From NCBI RefSeq assembly GCF_030295745.1, contig NZ_AP027291.1, positions 2,914,001 through 2,978,000 of the forward strand: a DNA stretch of 64,000 nucleotides, in the 5' to 3' direction. The DNA comes from Mycolicibacterium sp. TUM20985 (lineage in GTDB: Bacteria > Actinomycetota > Actinomycetes > Mycobacteriales > Mycobacteriaceae). Below are positions 16,306 through 26,021 of the stretch, one piece after another (the first letter of the stretch is position 1; each line of letters opens with the position of its first letter). The notes under the pieces were generated by a model, which did not search any database, was not told where the DNA came from, and saw only the letters and a list, made by a program, of their open reading frames with translations. Both the position numbers and the translations under genes were made by a program.

Positions 16306-18409
16306 TGCGTGCTGCGGTCCTGTGGACAAGGACCTCGACGCCAAGATTGGATCGGGGCCGGACAAGCTGTGGCACGTTCGCGAACTGCAATTGGCTGCCC
16401 TGGCTGCCGTTTTGCTACTCACCGGCTGGGCGCTTCACCGGAGTGGACGTGAAACCGTAGGCCTGGGAGCCGAATTGGCGGCAGTCGCCGCCGGGGCCGC
16501 AACGTTCGCGCCCGGTGCCGTTCGCAGCCTCCGGCACGGCCGCCTCGGGGTGGGCACGTTGATGACGATCGCCGCGATCGGGGCCGTGGCCCTGGGCCAG
16601 GTCGCCGAAGCCGCGCTGCTGTCGATCCTGTTCTCGATCGCCGAGGGACTCGAGCACTACGCGGTGACACGCACCCACCGAAGTCTGCGCGCCGTCCTGT
16701 CTCTGGTACCCCCTACGGTCACCGTGGTCCGCGACGGCCGCCAAACCCGCGTGACGCCAGACGAATTGGTCATCGACGACGTGATGGTGCTGCGACCGGG
16801 TGACCGCGCCGCCACCGACGGCGTCATCGTCTCGGGTCGCACCAGCCTGGACCTCTCGGCGATCACCGGAGAATCCGTTCCCGTCGAAGCCGAACCGGGT
16901 ACCGCCGTGCACGCCGGCGCAGTCAACGGCGGCGGGGCCATCGACGTCACCGTTACCGCAGCCGCAGCCGACAGCTCCCTGGCACGCATCGTCCACATCG
17001 TGGAGCAGGCCCAGGAACGCAAGGGTGCGGGCCAGCGCCTCGCCGATCGGATCGCCCGCCCACTCGTCCCGGCGATCCTCGCTCTCGCTGCGGCCGTCGC
17101 CGCAATCGGCGCGATTCTGGGCGATCCGGTGTTGTGGCTCGAACGCGCGCTGGTGGTCCTTGTCGCGGCCTCTCCATGCGCACTGGCCATCGCGGTGCCG
17201 CTGACCGTGGTGGCCGCCATCGGCGCCGCCAGCCGACAGGGCGCTGTTGTGAAGGGTGGCGCCGCGATCGAGGAACTTGGGCGCATCGCCGTGATCGCCC
17301 TCGACAAGACCGGCACGCTCACCCGAAACAGCCCGCAGGTGATCGAGGTGATCACCGCAGACGGCGTCACCGAAGCCGAAGCCCTGCAGATGGCGTCCGC
17401 GGTCGAAGCCCGCAGCGAGCACCCCCTGGCCCAAGCCATCATCGATGCTGCCGGCTATGGCGTCGTGGTGGCCGACGACGTCACCGCCCTCGCCGGCCAC
17501 GGCATCAGCGGCCGCATCGGCAACTCCTCGATTCGTTTGGGCAAGCCGGGCTGGCTCGCGGCCGCGGGGTTCACCGACGACGTCACCCGCCTTCAATCGG
17601 CTGGGGCGACAGTGGTCCTCCTCGAACGCGACACCGTCGTCGTCGCCGCGATCGCAGTCCGCGACGAGCTGAGGCCCGAAGCGCCCGAAGTGGTCCGACA
17701 ACTACGCGGGCTGGGCATCGACATCGCGATGCTGACCGGTGACAACGCCCTCACGGCCAAGGCCGTGGCCGAAGCCGCCGGCATCACCGCCGTACACGCC
17801 GACCTTCTGCCCGAAGACAAGGCAAGACTGCTGGCCGAACTATCCGGCGGCCAGCCGATCGCGATGGTCGGCGACGGGGTCAACGATGCACCCGCACTAG
17901 CCACCGCCGACATCGGCATTGCGATGGGCGCGATGGGTACCGATGTCGCCATCGAGACCGCCGACGTCGCGCTGATGGGCGAAGACCTGCGCCACCTCCC
18001 CCAAGTCCTCGCCCACGCCCGTGGGGCGCGTCGAATCATGCTGCAGAACATCGGCCTATCACTGGCGATCATCACAATTCTGATTCCCCTGGCCGCCTTC
18101 GGGGTTCTCGGACTGGCCACCGTGGTGCTGATCCACGAGACGGCCGAAGTGCTCGTCATCCTCAACGCGATTCGCGCCGCACGCACGCAGCAACTACCCG
18201 GCGTCGCACCGCTGCAGACGGCCGCGGCAGGGGTACATCACGTCACCCTCCCGGCGCCCCCGCCGCCCGTCGACGCCTGCTGCGCTCCGATGGCATCCCC
18301 CGCACCGGTAGTCATGGATCAGGGAGACACCTGCGGCGAGGACTGCCCCTGCTGCCGCCCCGTCGAACCCGAGAAGTCACGCGATGCATCGACACACCTC
18401 CCGAGGTGA
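16298..18409 (+). CDS. P1B-type heavy-metal ATPase (Cd/Zn/Pb-type exporter)
   Basis: 703 residues. P-type landmarks: actuator TGES (ITGESVPVE), SPC metal-channel motif (AASPCALAIAVPL), phosphorylation site DKTGTLT, HP dipeptide (SEHPLAQA) and MVGDGVNDAPAL hinge. The last helix pair has HETAEVLVILNA. There is no N-terminal CxxC domain; instead a DACCGP start and a Cys-rich C-terminal tail (VDACCAPM, then DTCGEDCPCCRP) can bind soft metal. The CadC-like sensor immediately upstream points to Cd/Pb/Zn export. The SPC class is shared with CtpG-like mycobacterial pumps. Confidence 0.9.
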   Translation: MSDACCGPVDKDLDAKIGSGPDKLWHVRELQLAALAAVLLLTGWALHRSGRETVGLGAELAAVAAGAATFAPGAVRSLRHGRLGVGTLMTIAAIGAVALGQVAEAALLSILFSIAEGLEHYAVTRTHRSLRAVLSLVPPTVTVVRDGRQTRVTPDELVIDDVMVLRPGDRAATDGVIVSGRTSLDLSAITGESVPVEAEPGTAVHAGAVNGGGAIDVTVTAAAADSSLARIVHIVEQAQERKGAGQRLADRIARPLVPAILALAAAVAAIGAILGDPVLWLERALVVLVAASPCALAIAVPLTVVAAIGAASRQGAVVKGGAAIEELGRIAVIALDKTGTLTRNSPQVIEVITADGVTEAEALQMASAVEARSEHPLAQAIIDAAGYGVVVADDVTALAGHGISGRIGNSSIRLGKPGWLAAAGFTDDVTRLQSAGATVVLLERDTVVVAAIAVRDELRPEAPEVVRQLRGLGIDIAMLTGDNALTAKAVAEAAGITAVHADLLPEDKARLLAELSGGQPIAMVGDGVNDAPALATADIGIAMGAMGTDVAIETADVALMGEDLRHLPQVLAHARGARRIMLQNIGLSLAIITILIPLAAFGVLGLATVVLIHETAEVLVILNAIRAARTQQLPGVAPLQTAAAGVHHVTLPAPPPPVDACCAPMASPAPVVMDQGDTCGEDCPCCRPVEPEKSRDASTHLPR

Positions 18410-18530
18410 ACACCACGACGTATAGAGTCGCGCGGTTCGTCGCCGACCACGAAAATGTCTGCTGCTCATCGTATTCGGACGCTGAGGAGCGACGCACACA
18501 CAGTCGACGCCCGCCGCGACCGGTCGCGTC

Positions 18531-18865
18531 GTGACCCGCCTCGATGTCGCAGCCCGCGACGCGTACCGACGGGAAATGGTCGCCGCACGACGCGCACCGT
18601 CGGCCGGCCAGCGGTGGCGGCACCTGGAGCGGGCGCACGTCGTTTCCCAACCCGACCCGTGGCTGCACAGCAGCAATCACGCGGCGATGCTGATACTCGC
18701 ACTGCGCCAACGGGACCGTCACGAAGCTCTCGGCCAGGTCGTCCGACGGGTGTTGCCGCGCCAGGATCGGTGTGGGGGCACCAACACTGTCCGGGTCGAC
18801 GTGGGCCTGAAGACCCCATGGCCCTACCCGTCGATGTCGCCCCGCTCTTCCGTCCGGATTCCTGC
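18531..18865 (+). pseudogene. DUF3703 protein with a frameshift
   Basis: The start VTRLDVAARDAYRREMVAAR and the core WRHLERAHVVSQP, then HAAMLILALRQRDRHE, are the DUF3703 signature. Near 18815 the frame goes astray: the expected end (GLKTP followed by MALPVDVAPLF) is read one base over. Either a real one-base indel or a sequencing error in the GGCCC run. DUF3703 genes often travel with metal-resistance islands; function unknown. Confidence 0.6.
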
Positions 18866-18885
18866 GTCCACGGTCGCGACCGAAC

Positions 18886-18904
18886 CTACGGTCTTTCTAC
18901 GTAT
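18886..18904. promoter_or_regulatory. BlaI-type operator D
   Basis: CTACGGTCTTTCTACGTAT matches CTAC-N11-GTAT and closely resembles operator C in the spacer (TTTCTACGTA). It lies 112 bp upstream of the DsbA-like gene. Confidence 0.5.
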
Positions 18905-19016
18905 ATAGTCGGTTGCGCGAGGCGAACCCACCAGCCCGTCTTGGCGCACCGCTGCGGAGACTCGTCTGATCCCGTGAGGAACAGACGAGCGCTGATTTCA
19001 CGAAGGACTTCTCAGA

Positions 19017-19675
19017 TGGCACCTGTCACACGCATTTTGCTGACCGTCTTCGCGGTCATCACCATGATCATCGGGGTTGGCGTCTATCTCTCGGCCCAGA
19101 ACAAGGACTCCCCCGCCGTTGCGCAGGCCCAGGGAGGCGAGGTGGGTCAGTTGGTCCGGGACACCAGCCGCCGCCTCAACACGGCACCGAACAGCGATGT
19201 CACCCTCGTCGAGTTCCTCGACTTCGAATGCGAGGCGTGCCGCGCTGCGTTCCCGATGGTCGAGCAGCTGCGCTCCGAGTACGGAGACCGCGTCAACTTC
19301 GTCGTCCGCTACTTCCCCATTCCGTCTCATTTCAACGCCGAGCGGGCAGCACGTGCGGTCGAGGCGGCTGCCCAGCAGGGCAAGTTCGAGCCCATGTACA
19401 AGAAGATGTACGAGACCCAGAGTCAGTGGGGCGAACAGCGGATTCCGGCCGACTCAACGTTCCGCGGATTCGCATCCGGACTCGGCCTCGACATGGGCGC
19501 GTTCGACGCCGCCTACGACGATCCGGCCACCCTCGACCGGGTCAACGTCGACGTCGCCGACGGCAAGGCCCTTGGCGTTCAGGGCACGCCGACGTTCTTC
19601 CTCAACGGCAATGAAGTGGATTTCATGAGTTACCAGGAACTTTCGGCGGCGGTCGAACGGGCGTTGAAGGAGTAG
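19017..19675 (+). CDS. DsbA-like membrane-anchored thiol-disulfide oxidoreductase
   Basis: 219 residues: N-terminal anchor (VTRILLTVFAVITMIIGVGV), then a thioredoxin fold with an inserted helical domain. The active site is CEAC in FLDFECEACRAAF (near residue 75) and the cis-Pro loop is GVQGTPTFFLNG. It probably oxidises or isomerises disulfides in exported proteins. AAGGA lies ahead of ATG 19017. Downstream of operator D, it fits with CcdA and the TlpA-like protein as the thiol part of the same regulon. Confidence 0.85.
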
Positions 19676-19926
19676 CGGCAGGGTGCAGTTCGCGCACGAC
19701 GGTTTGCCGTGACGTGTGCAAGCCGTCGTTGCCGACATCTTCGTCGCAACGCCCCACCGCCAGCGTTGCATCGTTGGGAGTCCTACACACGCGGTGACGC
19801 TTTCGGCGTGGGCCTGGCCACCCAGACGTGGGCGCGAAAGCTGCGGCCCGGAGCCCGCCACCCACCGTAGTGACGCCGGCTGGGCACAGCCTGTCGTCCG
19901 GATGTTGGTTCTGTCGGGTTCCGTGC

Positions 19927-20259
19927 TCACACGCCGCGGGGCGCATACATGATGACGGCAACCCCGAGAATGCAGACGATTGCGCCGGTCACATCCCAAC
20001 GGTCGGGCCGGAACCCGTCGAAGGCCGTTCCCCAGAGTAGGGAGCCGGCGACGAACACCCCGCCGTAGGCCGCGAGAATGCGTCCGAACTGAGCGTCGGG
20101 CTGCAGGGTCGCCACGAACCCGTACGCGCCAAGCGCGATCACGCCCAGGCCGACCCAAATCCAGCCGCGATGTTCCCGCACCCCCTGCCACACCAGCCAC
20201 GCACCGCCGATCTCGAAGACGGCGGCCACGACGAACAGGGCGACGGATTTGGCGATCAT
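19927..20259 (-). CDS. YnfA-family (UPF0060) small membrane protein
   Basis: 110 residues, four transmembrane helices, with the family pattern [17 protein letters not shown] in loop 1 and [19 protein letters not shown] in helix 3. YnfA proteins resemble SMR multidrug exporters. Its ATG overlaps the TGA of the split merR gene (ATGA), so it was the second gene of a MerR-controlled pair that is now cut off from its promoter by an IS21. Confidence 0.85.
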   Translation of the reverse strand: MIAKSVALFVVAAVFEIGGAWLVWQGVREHRGWIWVGLGVIALGAYGFVATLQPDAQFGRILAAYGGVFVAGSLLWGTAFDGFRPDRWDVTGAIVCILGVAVIMYAPRGV

Positions 20260-20974
20260 CGTGGGCCACGCTCCTGCGCGGGCAAGCCTGCGAGATCAGC
20301 GATTACAGGTTGGGCGTCTGCGAGGCCGGCGACACTCACCTGGACATCGACACCGGTGAACGTGACGGTGAATTGCAGAAACGAACAGCACGACTGCTCG
20401 GTGACGATCAGACCCGTCAACGCGGAAGCGTGCTCCATCGCGAGGCACGCGACGAATCCGTTCGCCGTCGGGGTCACCCGCGCCTCGGCCAACAGGTCGT
20501 GCCAGGCCGCGATACGGTCGCGGTAGCCCTGATCGTCGAGGGAACACCTCGGTGGCGACGGCTGATCGGCAAGTGACAACGGGGTAACCCGATCGTGAGG
20601 ATTTAGGAGGAATGCGCAATTCGGGTCGCAGCGGTGGTCGCGATCGGGCAGCGCGTCCAGGCGGGTTCTGGCGCCGAACAACTGATCTCGCAGTAGCTGC
20701 AAGTCAGCGATTGCGCTTGTAGTTTCCGCTAGCCGTTTGTCTAGCCGGAGCCGCAACTGGTCTTTCACGGCACGGCACGCATCGGACTGCCACACCACGA
20801 GCAGTTCAGCGATGGCTGGGAGCGACAGCTGAAGCCGCTTGGCCGCTTCGATGAACATCAGGCGCTGACGGGCCCGCTCATCGTAGAGGCGGTAGCCGGC
20901 CGCGGTGTTGACGACGGTTGAAATCTAGGCCAGTCGCGACGGTGAAAAGTAGGCCACCCATACAGATTGGATGG

Positions 20975-22216
20975 GTGATCTCCTTGGAAGATTGGGCCTT
21001 GATTCGGCATCTTCACCGCAGCGAGGGTCTGTCGCAGCGGGCTATCGCACGGCAGATGGGTATTGCGCGCGACACTGTGGCTGGGGCGTTGGCCAGCGAC
21101 GTCCCACCGAAATATGAGCGGCGGGCGGTGACGCCGGCGATCGATACCGTGGAGCCACGGATTCGGGCTTTGTTGTCGGCCTATCCCGGGATGCCGGCGA
21201 CGGTGATCGCGGAGCGGATTGGGTGGACGGGTTCGATCTCGTGGTTTCGGGAGCGGGTCCGGGCGGTTCGCCCGGAGTACCTGCCCGCTGATCCGGTGGA
21301 TCGCCTCGAGCATCCGCCCGGTCGGGTGGCGCAGTGCGATCTGTGGTTCCCGGCGCCCAAGATCGCGGTGGGGTTCGGTCAGGAGGCGATGCTGCCGGTC
21401 TTGGTGATGGTGGCGGCGTTCTCAAGGTTCATCGCCGCGGTGATGCTGCCGTCGCGCCAAACGATGGATCTGGTGGCCGGGATGTGGCAGCTGCTGGCGA
21501 GCAGCTTCGCCGCGGTGCCGCACGAGTTGTGGTGGGACAACGAAGCCGGGATCGGACGTCGGGGCCGGTTGGCCGATCCGGTGACTGCGTTGATGGGCAC
21601 GCTGGGATCGCGGATGGTGCAACTCAAACCCTATGACCCCGAATCGAAGGGAATGGTGGAACGAGCCAACCGCTACCTGGAGACCTCGTTCCTGCCCGGA
21701 CGCAGCTTCGACTCCCCGCACGACTTCAATAGTCAACTGGGGCAATGGCTTCCGACCGCCAACAGTCGTCATGTGCGTGTCCTCGACGGGCGTCCCGTTG
21801 ATTTCCTGGATCGTGATCGAGCTCAGATGCTGGTCCTGCCACCCGTGCCTCCGGTGATCGACACCGTGGCGCACCAACGGCTGGGACGGGACTACTACGT
21901 CCGGGTGGCCGGCAATGACTACTCGGTGGATCCGACGGCGATCGGTCAACTCGTCGACGTTCGCACCACCCTGGCCCAGGTGACGGTGAGCCGATCCGGG
22001 CATCTGCTGGCGGCTCATGACCGCTGCTGGGCGGCACGTCAAACCCTGACCGACCCGGCCCACGTCGCGACCGCCGCGGCGATGCGCCGCCAATTCCAGA
22101 CGGGCCCGGCTCCACTGGCAGGCGAGCATCTGGCGCGGGACTTGGCCGAGTACGACCGTGCCTTCGGTGTCGACTTCACCAGCAGTGCAACCGGATTCGA
22201 CGGGGAGGTGGCCTGA
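20975..22216 (+). CDS. istA: IstA transposase
   Basis: About 413 residues from a GTG after GATGG; a longer frame starts at 20918. N-terminal helix-turn-helix GLSQRAIARQMGIARDTVAG, then an rve-type catalytic core with QCDLWFP (first Asp), LWWDNEAGI (second Asp) and SKGMVERANRYLE (Glu), then the IstA C-terminal domain. The DDE set is intact. Followed one base after its stop by istB. Confidence 0.9.
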   Translation: MISLEDWALIRHLHRSEGLSQRAIARQMGIARDTVAGALASDVPPKYERRAVTPAIDTVEPRIRALLSAYPGMPATVIAERIGWTGSISWFRERVRAVRPEYLPADPVDRLEHPPGRVAQCDLWFPAPKIAVGFGQEAMLPVLVMVAAFSRFIAAVMLPSRQTMDLVAGMWQLLASSFAAVPHELWWDNEAGIGRRGRLADPVTALMGTLGSRMVQLKPYDPESKGMVERANRYLETSFLPGRSFDSPHDFNSQLGQWLPTANSRHVRVLDGRPVDFLDRDRAQMLVLPPVPPVIDTVAHQRLGRDYYVRVAGNDYSVDPTAIGQLVDVRTTLAQVTVSRSGHLLAAHDRCWAARQTLTDPAHVATAAAMRRQFQTGPAPLAGEHLARDLAEYDRAFGVDFTSSATGFDGEVA

Positions 22217-22217
22217 G

Positions 22218-23000
22218 ATGGCGGAGGATCCGATCAAGGACATCTTGCACTACGCGCAAGCGCTGAAGGCGCCACGAATCAGGGATGCGGCAGCCCGGTT
22301 GGCCGAGCAAGCCCGTGAAGCCAGCTGGAGTCATGAGGAGTATCTCGCTGCGGTGCTGTCCCGTGAAGTCGCCGCCCGCGAAGCCTCCGGTGCAGCGACC
22401 CGTATCCGCTCAGCAGGGTTCCCGACGCGTAAGTCACTGGAGGACTTCAACTTCGATCACCAACCTGCTCTCAACCGTGACATGATCGCCCACCTCGGTA
22501 CCGGTGTCTTTCTGGCCAAGGCCCGCAACGTAGTGCTCCTCGGCCCGCCGGGCACCGGCAAGACTCACCTCGCGACCGGCCTGGCCATCAAAGCCGCCCA
22601 GACCGGGCACCGGATCGCGTTCGCCACCGCAGTGGACTGGGTCGCCCGCCTCAAAGCCGCCCACAACGCGGGTCGCTTGCCCGCCGAGTTGGCCAAGCTG
22701 CGGCGCATCGGACTGCTCGTCGTCGACGAAGTCGGCTACATCCCATTCGAGCAGGACGCCGCGAACCTGTTCTTCCAGCTGGTCTCCAGCCGCTACGAAC
22801 ATGCCTCGCTGATCTTGACCTCGAACCTGCCGTTCGCCCGCTGGGGTGATGTGTTCGGCGACCAGGTCGTCGCCGCGGCAATGATCGACCGCATCGTCCA
22901 CCACGCCGACGTCCTCACACTGAAGGGATCCAGCTACCGCCTCAAAGACACCGGAATAGACACCTTGCCCTCCGCCCGAGCCGACAACACGGCACAATAA
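22218..23000 (+). CDS. istB: IstB helper ATPase
   Basis: 260 residues from ATG 22218, which overlaps the TGA of istA (TGAGATG context). Walker A GPPGTGKTH near residue 110, Walker B GLLVVDEVGYI, and TSNLPFARWG. Intact. Belongs to the same IS21 as the preceding gene. Confidence 0.9.
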   Translation: MAEDPIKDILHYAQALKAPRIRDAAARLAEQAREASWSHEEYLAAVLSREVAAREASGAATRIRSAGFPTRKSLEDFNFDHQPALNRDMIAHLGTGVFLAKARNVVLLGPPGTGKTHLATGLAIKAAQTGHRIAFATAVDWVARLKAAHNAGRLPAELAKLRRIGLLVVDEVGYIPFEQDAANLFFQLVSSRYEHASLILTSNLPFARWGDVFGDQVVAAAMIDRIVHHADVLTLKGSSYRLKDTGIDTLPSARADNTAQ

Positions 23001-23400
23001 ACCACGACCACGTGGCCTACTTTTCACCGTCGCTCCTGGCCTACGTTTAGACCGTCGTTAACACGCGGTTCGGTCAGCTGGAAGTAGACCGATCTGCCCG
23101 TAGTACCGCAGCGTCGATGCGGGCACTCCGCTGCGGCGGGATAGCTCCGAGATCTGCATTGCAGTCATGCCCTGACGGTAAGCGTTGAAGCTGACTAGAA
23201 GGTCAAGTCGGAATCGTAGGGTCGGCGCCGATCTGTTCTGAGAACACGGTGACGGCGTCGGAGAGCATGCCCAGTTCGTCATCGCCGGGACGTCGACGTC
23301 CTCTAAGGGACCTCATCCACGGTGTACCGATCCGCTTCGGCTTCGGCCAGTTCGGCGACGTGACCGCATCACATCGCCGCAGGCAATCGGGTCGCCAACG

Positions 23401-24006
23401 TCAACACGACGGCGCCTCGGTGACAACGATGTCGGGGGTCGCCATCGAGCGCATCACGTCGATCTCCCGTTGCTGAGATGACATGATGCCTCGCGCGAAG
23501 TCCGTCGCGAAGGGGCTAGCTCCAGCATCGGCCTCCATGCGCGCCATCGCGATCGCCCCCGCATGGTGGGCGATCATCAGCTCGAGATACAGCCGGTCGG
23601 CTGCGGCATCCTCAGCGCCATTCAACGCCGCGAGATCCGCGGACGAGACCATGCCGCATTGAGCCATGCGATGCGGCTGCACCGCCGCCGCGCCTACGCC
23701 CCACGTCGTCAACCAGCCGCGCATCATGGCGATCTCCGATGCCTGCCGGATTCTGATGGACCGGGCCTGAGCGACGACCTGCGGGTCCGCTCCCGGCGTC
23801 GCCACGAGGACATCGGACATCTCGATGGCTTGGGCGTGGTGCGGGATCATCTGCTCGAGGAACGCGACGTCGGCATCATTGTGGATGTGGGCGCCGCTCG
23901 TCGATGATCCCAGACGATCCTGCGGCGCACGATTCGCGTCGCTGCAGGCGCTCAGCCCCATGACGAGCGCCACGCAGGCCACGATGACGACTGTGGCCCG
24001 CCTCAT
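23401..24006 (-). CDS. DUF305 lipoprotein
   Basis: 201 residues. Lipobox LSAC at about 18-21 follows a signal peptide. DUF305 is a ferritin-like four-helix unit with HH pairs: MIPHHAQAIEMSD and MIAHHAGAIAMARMEADAG are both present with flanking Met, the usual copper-associated pattern. It lies 45 bp downstream of ccdA in the same direction, so it shares operator E. Likely a periplasmic copper-binding protein on the outer face of the membrane. Confidence 0.85.
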   Translation of the reverse strand: MRRATVVIVACVALVMGLSACSDANRAPQDRLGSSTSGAHIHNDADVAFLEQMIPHHAQAIEMSDVLVATPGADPQVVAQARSIRIRQASEIAMMRGWLTTWGVGAAAVQPHRMAQCGMVSSADLAALNGAEDAAADRLYLELMIAHHAGAIAMARMEADAGASPFATDFARGIMSSQQREIDVMRSMATPDIVVTEAPSC

Positions 24007-24051
24007 GATGACTCGATGCTAGGCGCCATGGTCATTGGCCGATCGGCCCCG

Positions 24052-24852
24052 TCATATCGGCATCGTGGTGCTGCTGACGAACGCATCACGCACCCACGAC
24101 ACGAACTCGGCCCACAGCCCGGTCAACAAGGCGATACCAACTGCGACGAGGAGAACGCCGCCGAAGACCTGAATACGCCGCGTGTTTCCTCGCAACCAGC
24201 TCAGTGCCCCCACCGCACGACCCGACCCCACCGCCAAGAGTATGAACGGGACGCCCAGTCCCAAACAGTAGGCAACGACGAGTACCCCACCGCGCAGGAC
24301 GTTCGTTCCCTCGGTGGCAGAGGCCACCGCGATGACACCGGTGAGTGTCGGGCCCAAGCACGGGGTCCAGCCCAAACCGAACACCACGCCCAGAAGCGGT
24401 GCGCCACCCAGCGTCGACAAAGACCGGGGCGTGAAGCGGGCTTCCCGTTGCAGCGCGGGAACGAAACCCATGAAGACCAAACCCATCGCGATCGTCACGA
24501 CACCGCCGATCCGTTGCAACAGGACGCCGTTGGTGATGATGGTCGTCGTCACACCCAGGATCGCGACGGTTCCCATGAGGAACACCGCCGTGAAGCCGGC
24601 GACGAACAGTCCCGCGGCCCCCGCGAGACGCAGACGTGCACGCCTCGCGGGCGCGGCATGTGACCGCTCATCGACTCCCACGATGGCGGCCAAGTACGAC
24701 AGATAACCCGGTACTAGGGGAACCACGCAGGGCGACGCGAACGACACCAGTCCTGCCAACGCCGAGACGAGAATCGCCAGCAACACGTGCCCGGAGGTGG
24801 CGATCGCAGTGAAACCGTTCACGAGGTTTCGACGTTCATCCAAGTCACCCAT
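24052..24852 (-). CDS. ccdA: CcdA/DsbD-like thiol-electron transporter
   Basis: About 266 residues, six transmembrane helices. The two redox Cys lie in FASPCVVPLVPGYLSYL (helix 1) and LGWTPCLGPTLTG (helix 4), the CcdA signature. It carries reducing equivalents from cytoplasmic thioredoxin to extracytoplasmic thioredoxin-like proteins, needed for cytochrome c and oxidase maturation; a TlpA-like acceptor is encoded at 39240. ATG 24852 is preferred because the longer frame would run through operator E. Confidence 0.88.
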   Translation of the reverse strand: MGDLDERRNLVNGFTAIATSGHVLLAILVSALAGLVSFASPCVVPLVPGYLSYLAAIVGVDERSHAAPARRARLRLAGAAGLFVAGFTAVFLMGTVAILGVTTTIITNGVLLQRIGGVVTIAMGLVFMGFVPALQREARFTPRSLSTLGGAPLLGVVFGLGWTPCLGPTLTGVIAVASATEGTNVLRGGVLVVAYCLGLGVPFILLAVGSGRAVGALSWLRGNTRRIQVFGGVLLVAVGIALLTGLWAEFVSWVRDAFVSSTTMPI

Positions 24853-24868
24853 CTGACACGTTGCGGAA

Positions 24869-24887
24869 CTACTACGTATGTTAGTAG
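24869..24887. promoter_or_regulatory. BlaI-type operator E
   Basis: CTACTACGTATGTTAGTAG is an exact CTAC-N11-GTAG dyad with A and T on the outside extending it to 21 bp. It lies 16 bp upstream of ccdA. Confidence 0.65.
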
Positions 24888-24916
24888 TTGATCTCGGTGA
24901 GCGTTCCGCGGATAAC

Positions 24917-24935
24917 CTACTATGCAAGTACGTAG
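24917..24935. promoter_or_regulatory. BlaI-type operator F
   Basis: CTACTATGCAAGTACGTAG is an exact CTAC-N11-GTAG match, 67 bp upstream of the L,D-transpeptidase at 25002. E and F are centred 48 bp apart in one divergent promoter region. Confidence 0.65.
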
Positions 24936-25001
24936 TTAGCAGGTGGCGTCTGTAGCCGCCGTCAATGCGCCACAGTCACCGAATTGGGTCAGGAGACACC
25001 G

Positions 25002-25949
25002 ATGATGCGTCCGCCGCGCAAGTCCGTCATTGCCATGATGGCGGCCGGTCTAGCAGGTGCACTGCTGCTCACGGAAACATCCGCCTCGGCCGAGCCGCCA
25101 GTACCCGCGCCTCCCGTACCGGGCGATTCTGTCGCGATGTCGCCGAATCCCCCCGCAGCACCATCAGCGGACCTACTCTCACAGGCTGCGGTGCCCGTAC
25201 CCGTGGACACGCCAGCCGGCCAGAATCCACTGCCCTACCTCGGCCCGTCCGTCTTCGCGCCGCCCACGTTCAACCCCGTGAACGGCTCGATGGTCGGCGT
25301 GGCCAAACCCATCGTCGTCAACTTCCAACGGCCGATCGCCGACCGCGAGTTGGCCGAGCAAGCCGTCCACATCTCTTCCGACCCTCCGGTTCCCGGGAAG
25401 TTCTACTGGATGAGTAACACCCAACTCCGATGGCGTCCAGTCGATTTCTGGCCCGCCAGCACCATCGTCGCCATCGACGCCGGCGGAACGACGTCGAGCT
25501 TTCGCATCGGTGACGCGCTGGTGGCGACGATCGACAATGCCACCTTGCAGATGGAGGTGATGCGCAACGGCACGCCCGAGAAGACGATCCCGGTGTCTCT
25601 AGGCAAGCCGGGCTATGAAACTCCCAACGGCACGTACTACGTGCTCGAGAAGTTCGCCGACATGGTGATGGACTCCTCGACCTACGGCGTGCCGGTCAAC
25701 TCGGCCGAGGGTTACAAGCTCAAAGTCCAAGACGCGGTGCGCATCAACAACGCCGGCATCTTCGTTCACGGCGCACCGTGGTCAGTGGGCGATCAGGGCA
25801 AACGCAACGTCAGCCACGGCTGCCCCAATCTGAGTCCGGCCAACGCGCAATGGTTCTACGACAACTTCGGCAGCGGAGACCCGGTCGTGGTCAAGAACTC
25901 CGTCGGCGTCTACGACGAGAACGACGGAGCCCAGGACTGGCAGATCTGA
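25002..25949 (+). CDS. L,D-transpeptidase with single Ig-like domain (second of three)
   Basis: 315 residues. AGGAGA stands before ATG 25002; the signal peptide ends at SASAEPP. After a Pro-rich linker one Ig-like domain (about 85-165) precedes the YkuD domain (about 170-300) with IFVHGAPW and VSHGCPNLS; the catalytic Cys is near residue 274. Pro in place of Leu after the Cys is a small departure from SHGCLN. The single Ig unit recalls LdtMt1. Divergent from ccdA, with its own operator F. Confidence 0.9.
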   Translation: MMRPPRKSVIAMMAAGLAGALLLTETSASAEPPVPAPPVPGDSVAMSPNPPAAPSADLLSQAAVPVPVDTPAGQNPLPYLGPSVFAPPTFNPVNGSMVGVAKPIVVNFQRPIADRELAEQAVHISSDPPVPGKFYWMSNTQLRWRPVDFWPASTIVAIDAGGTTSSFRIGDALVATIDNATLQMEVMRNGTPEKTIPVSLGKPGYETPNGTYYVLEKFADMVMDSSTYGVPVNSAEGYKLKVQDAVRINNAGIFVHGAPWSVGDQGKRNVSHGCPNLSPANAQWFYDNFGSGDPVVVKNSVGVYDENDGAQDWQI

Positions 25950-26021
25950 CTGACGCGCAGGGGTTCCCGCGCCTCATCGACCCATCCGCGGTACCACCGC
26001 ATCACGGCGAGGCGGGGCGGT

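Larger units (their letters stand above)
20906..23063 (+). mobile_element. Complete IS21-family element, 2158 bp
   Basis: Both ends read TGTTRACGACGGT inward and share a second block GCGACGGTGAAAAGTAGGCC further in. A 5-bp target duplication CGCGG flanks it (20901-20905 and 23064-23068). It holds intact istA and istB in order, so it may be active. Confidence 0.92.
20256..23168 (-). pseudogene. MerR-family regulator split by an IS21
   Basis: The 5' part (23168 down to 23064) encodes MQISELSRRSGVPASTLRYY then GQIGLLPADRTA; the 3' part (20905 down to 20256) continues AAGYRLYDERARQRL. Removing the IS and one copy of the CGCGG duplication restores one clean frame of about 250 residues. The effector region has Cys at CDPNCAFL and CCSFLQF, suggesting a metal or redox ligand. 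The insertion falls just after the DNA-binding helices, so the product is surely lost. Confidence 0.85.

Noticed and set aside
16415..17701. Long minus-strand frame (428 codons) opposite the P1B ATPase
   Set aside because: Exact shadow of a well-supported gene; Asp/Gly/His-rich composition is that of antisense GC-rich DNA and no motif or ribosome site is present.
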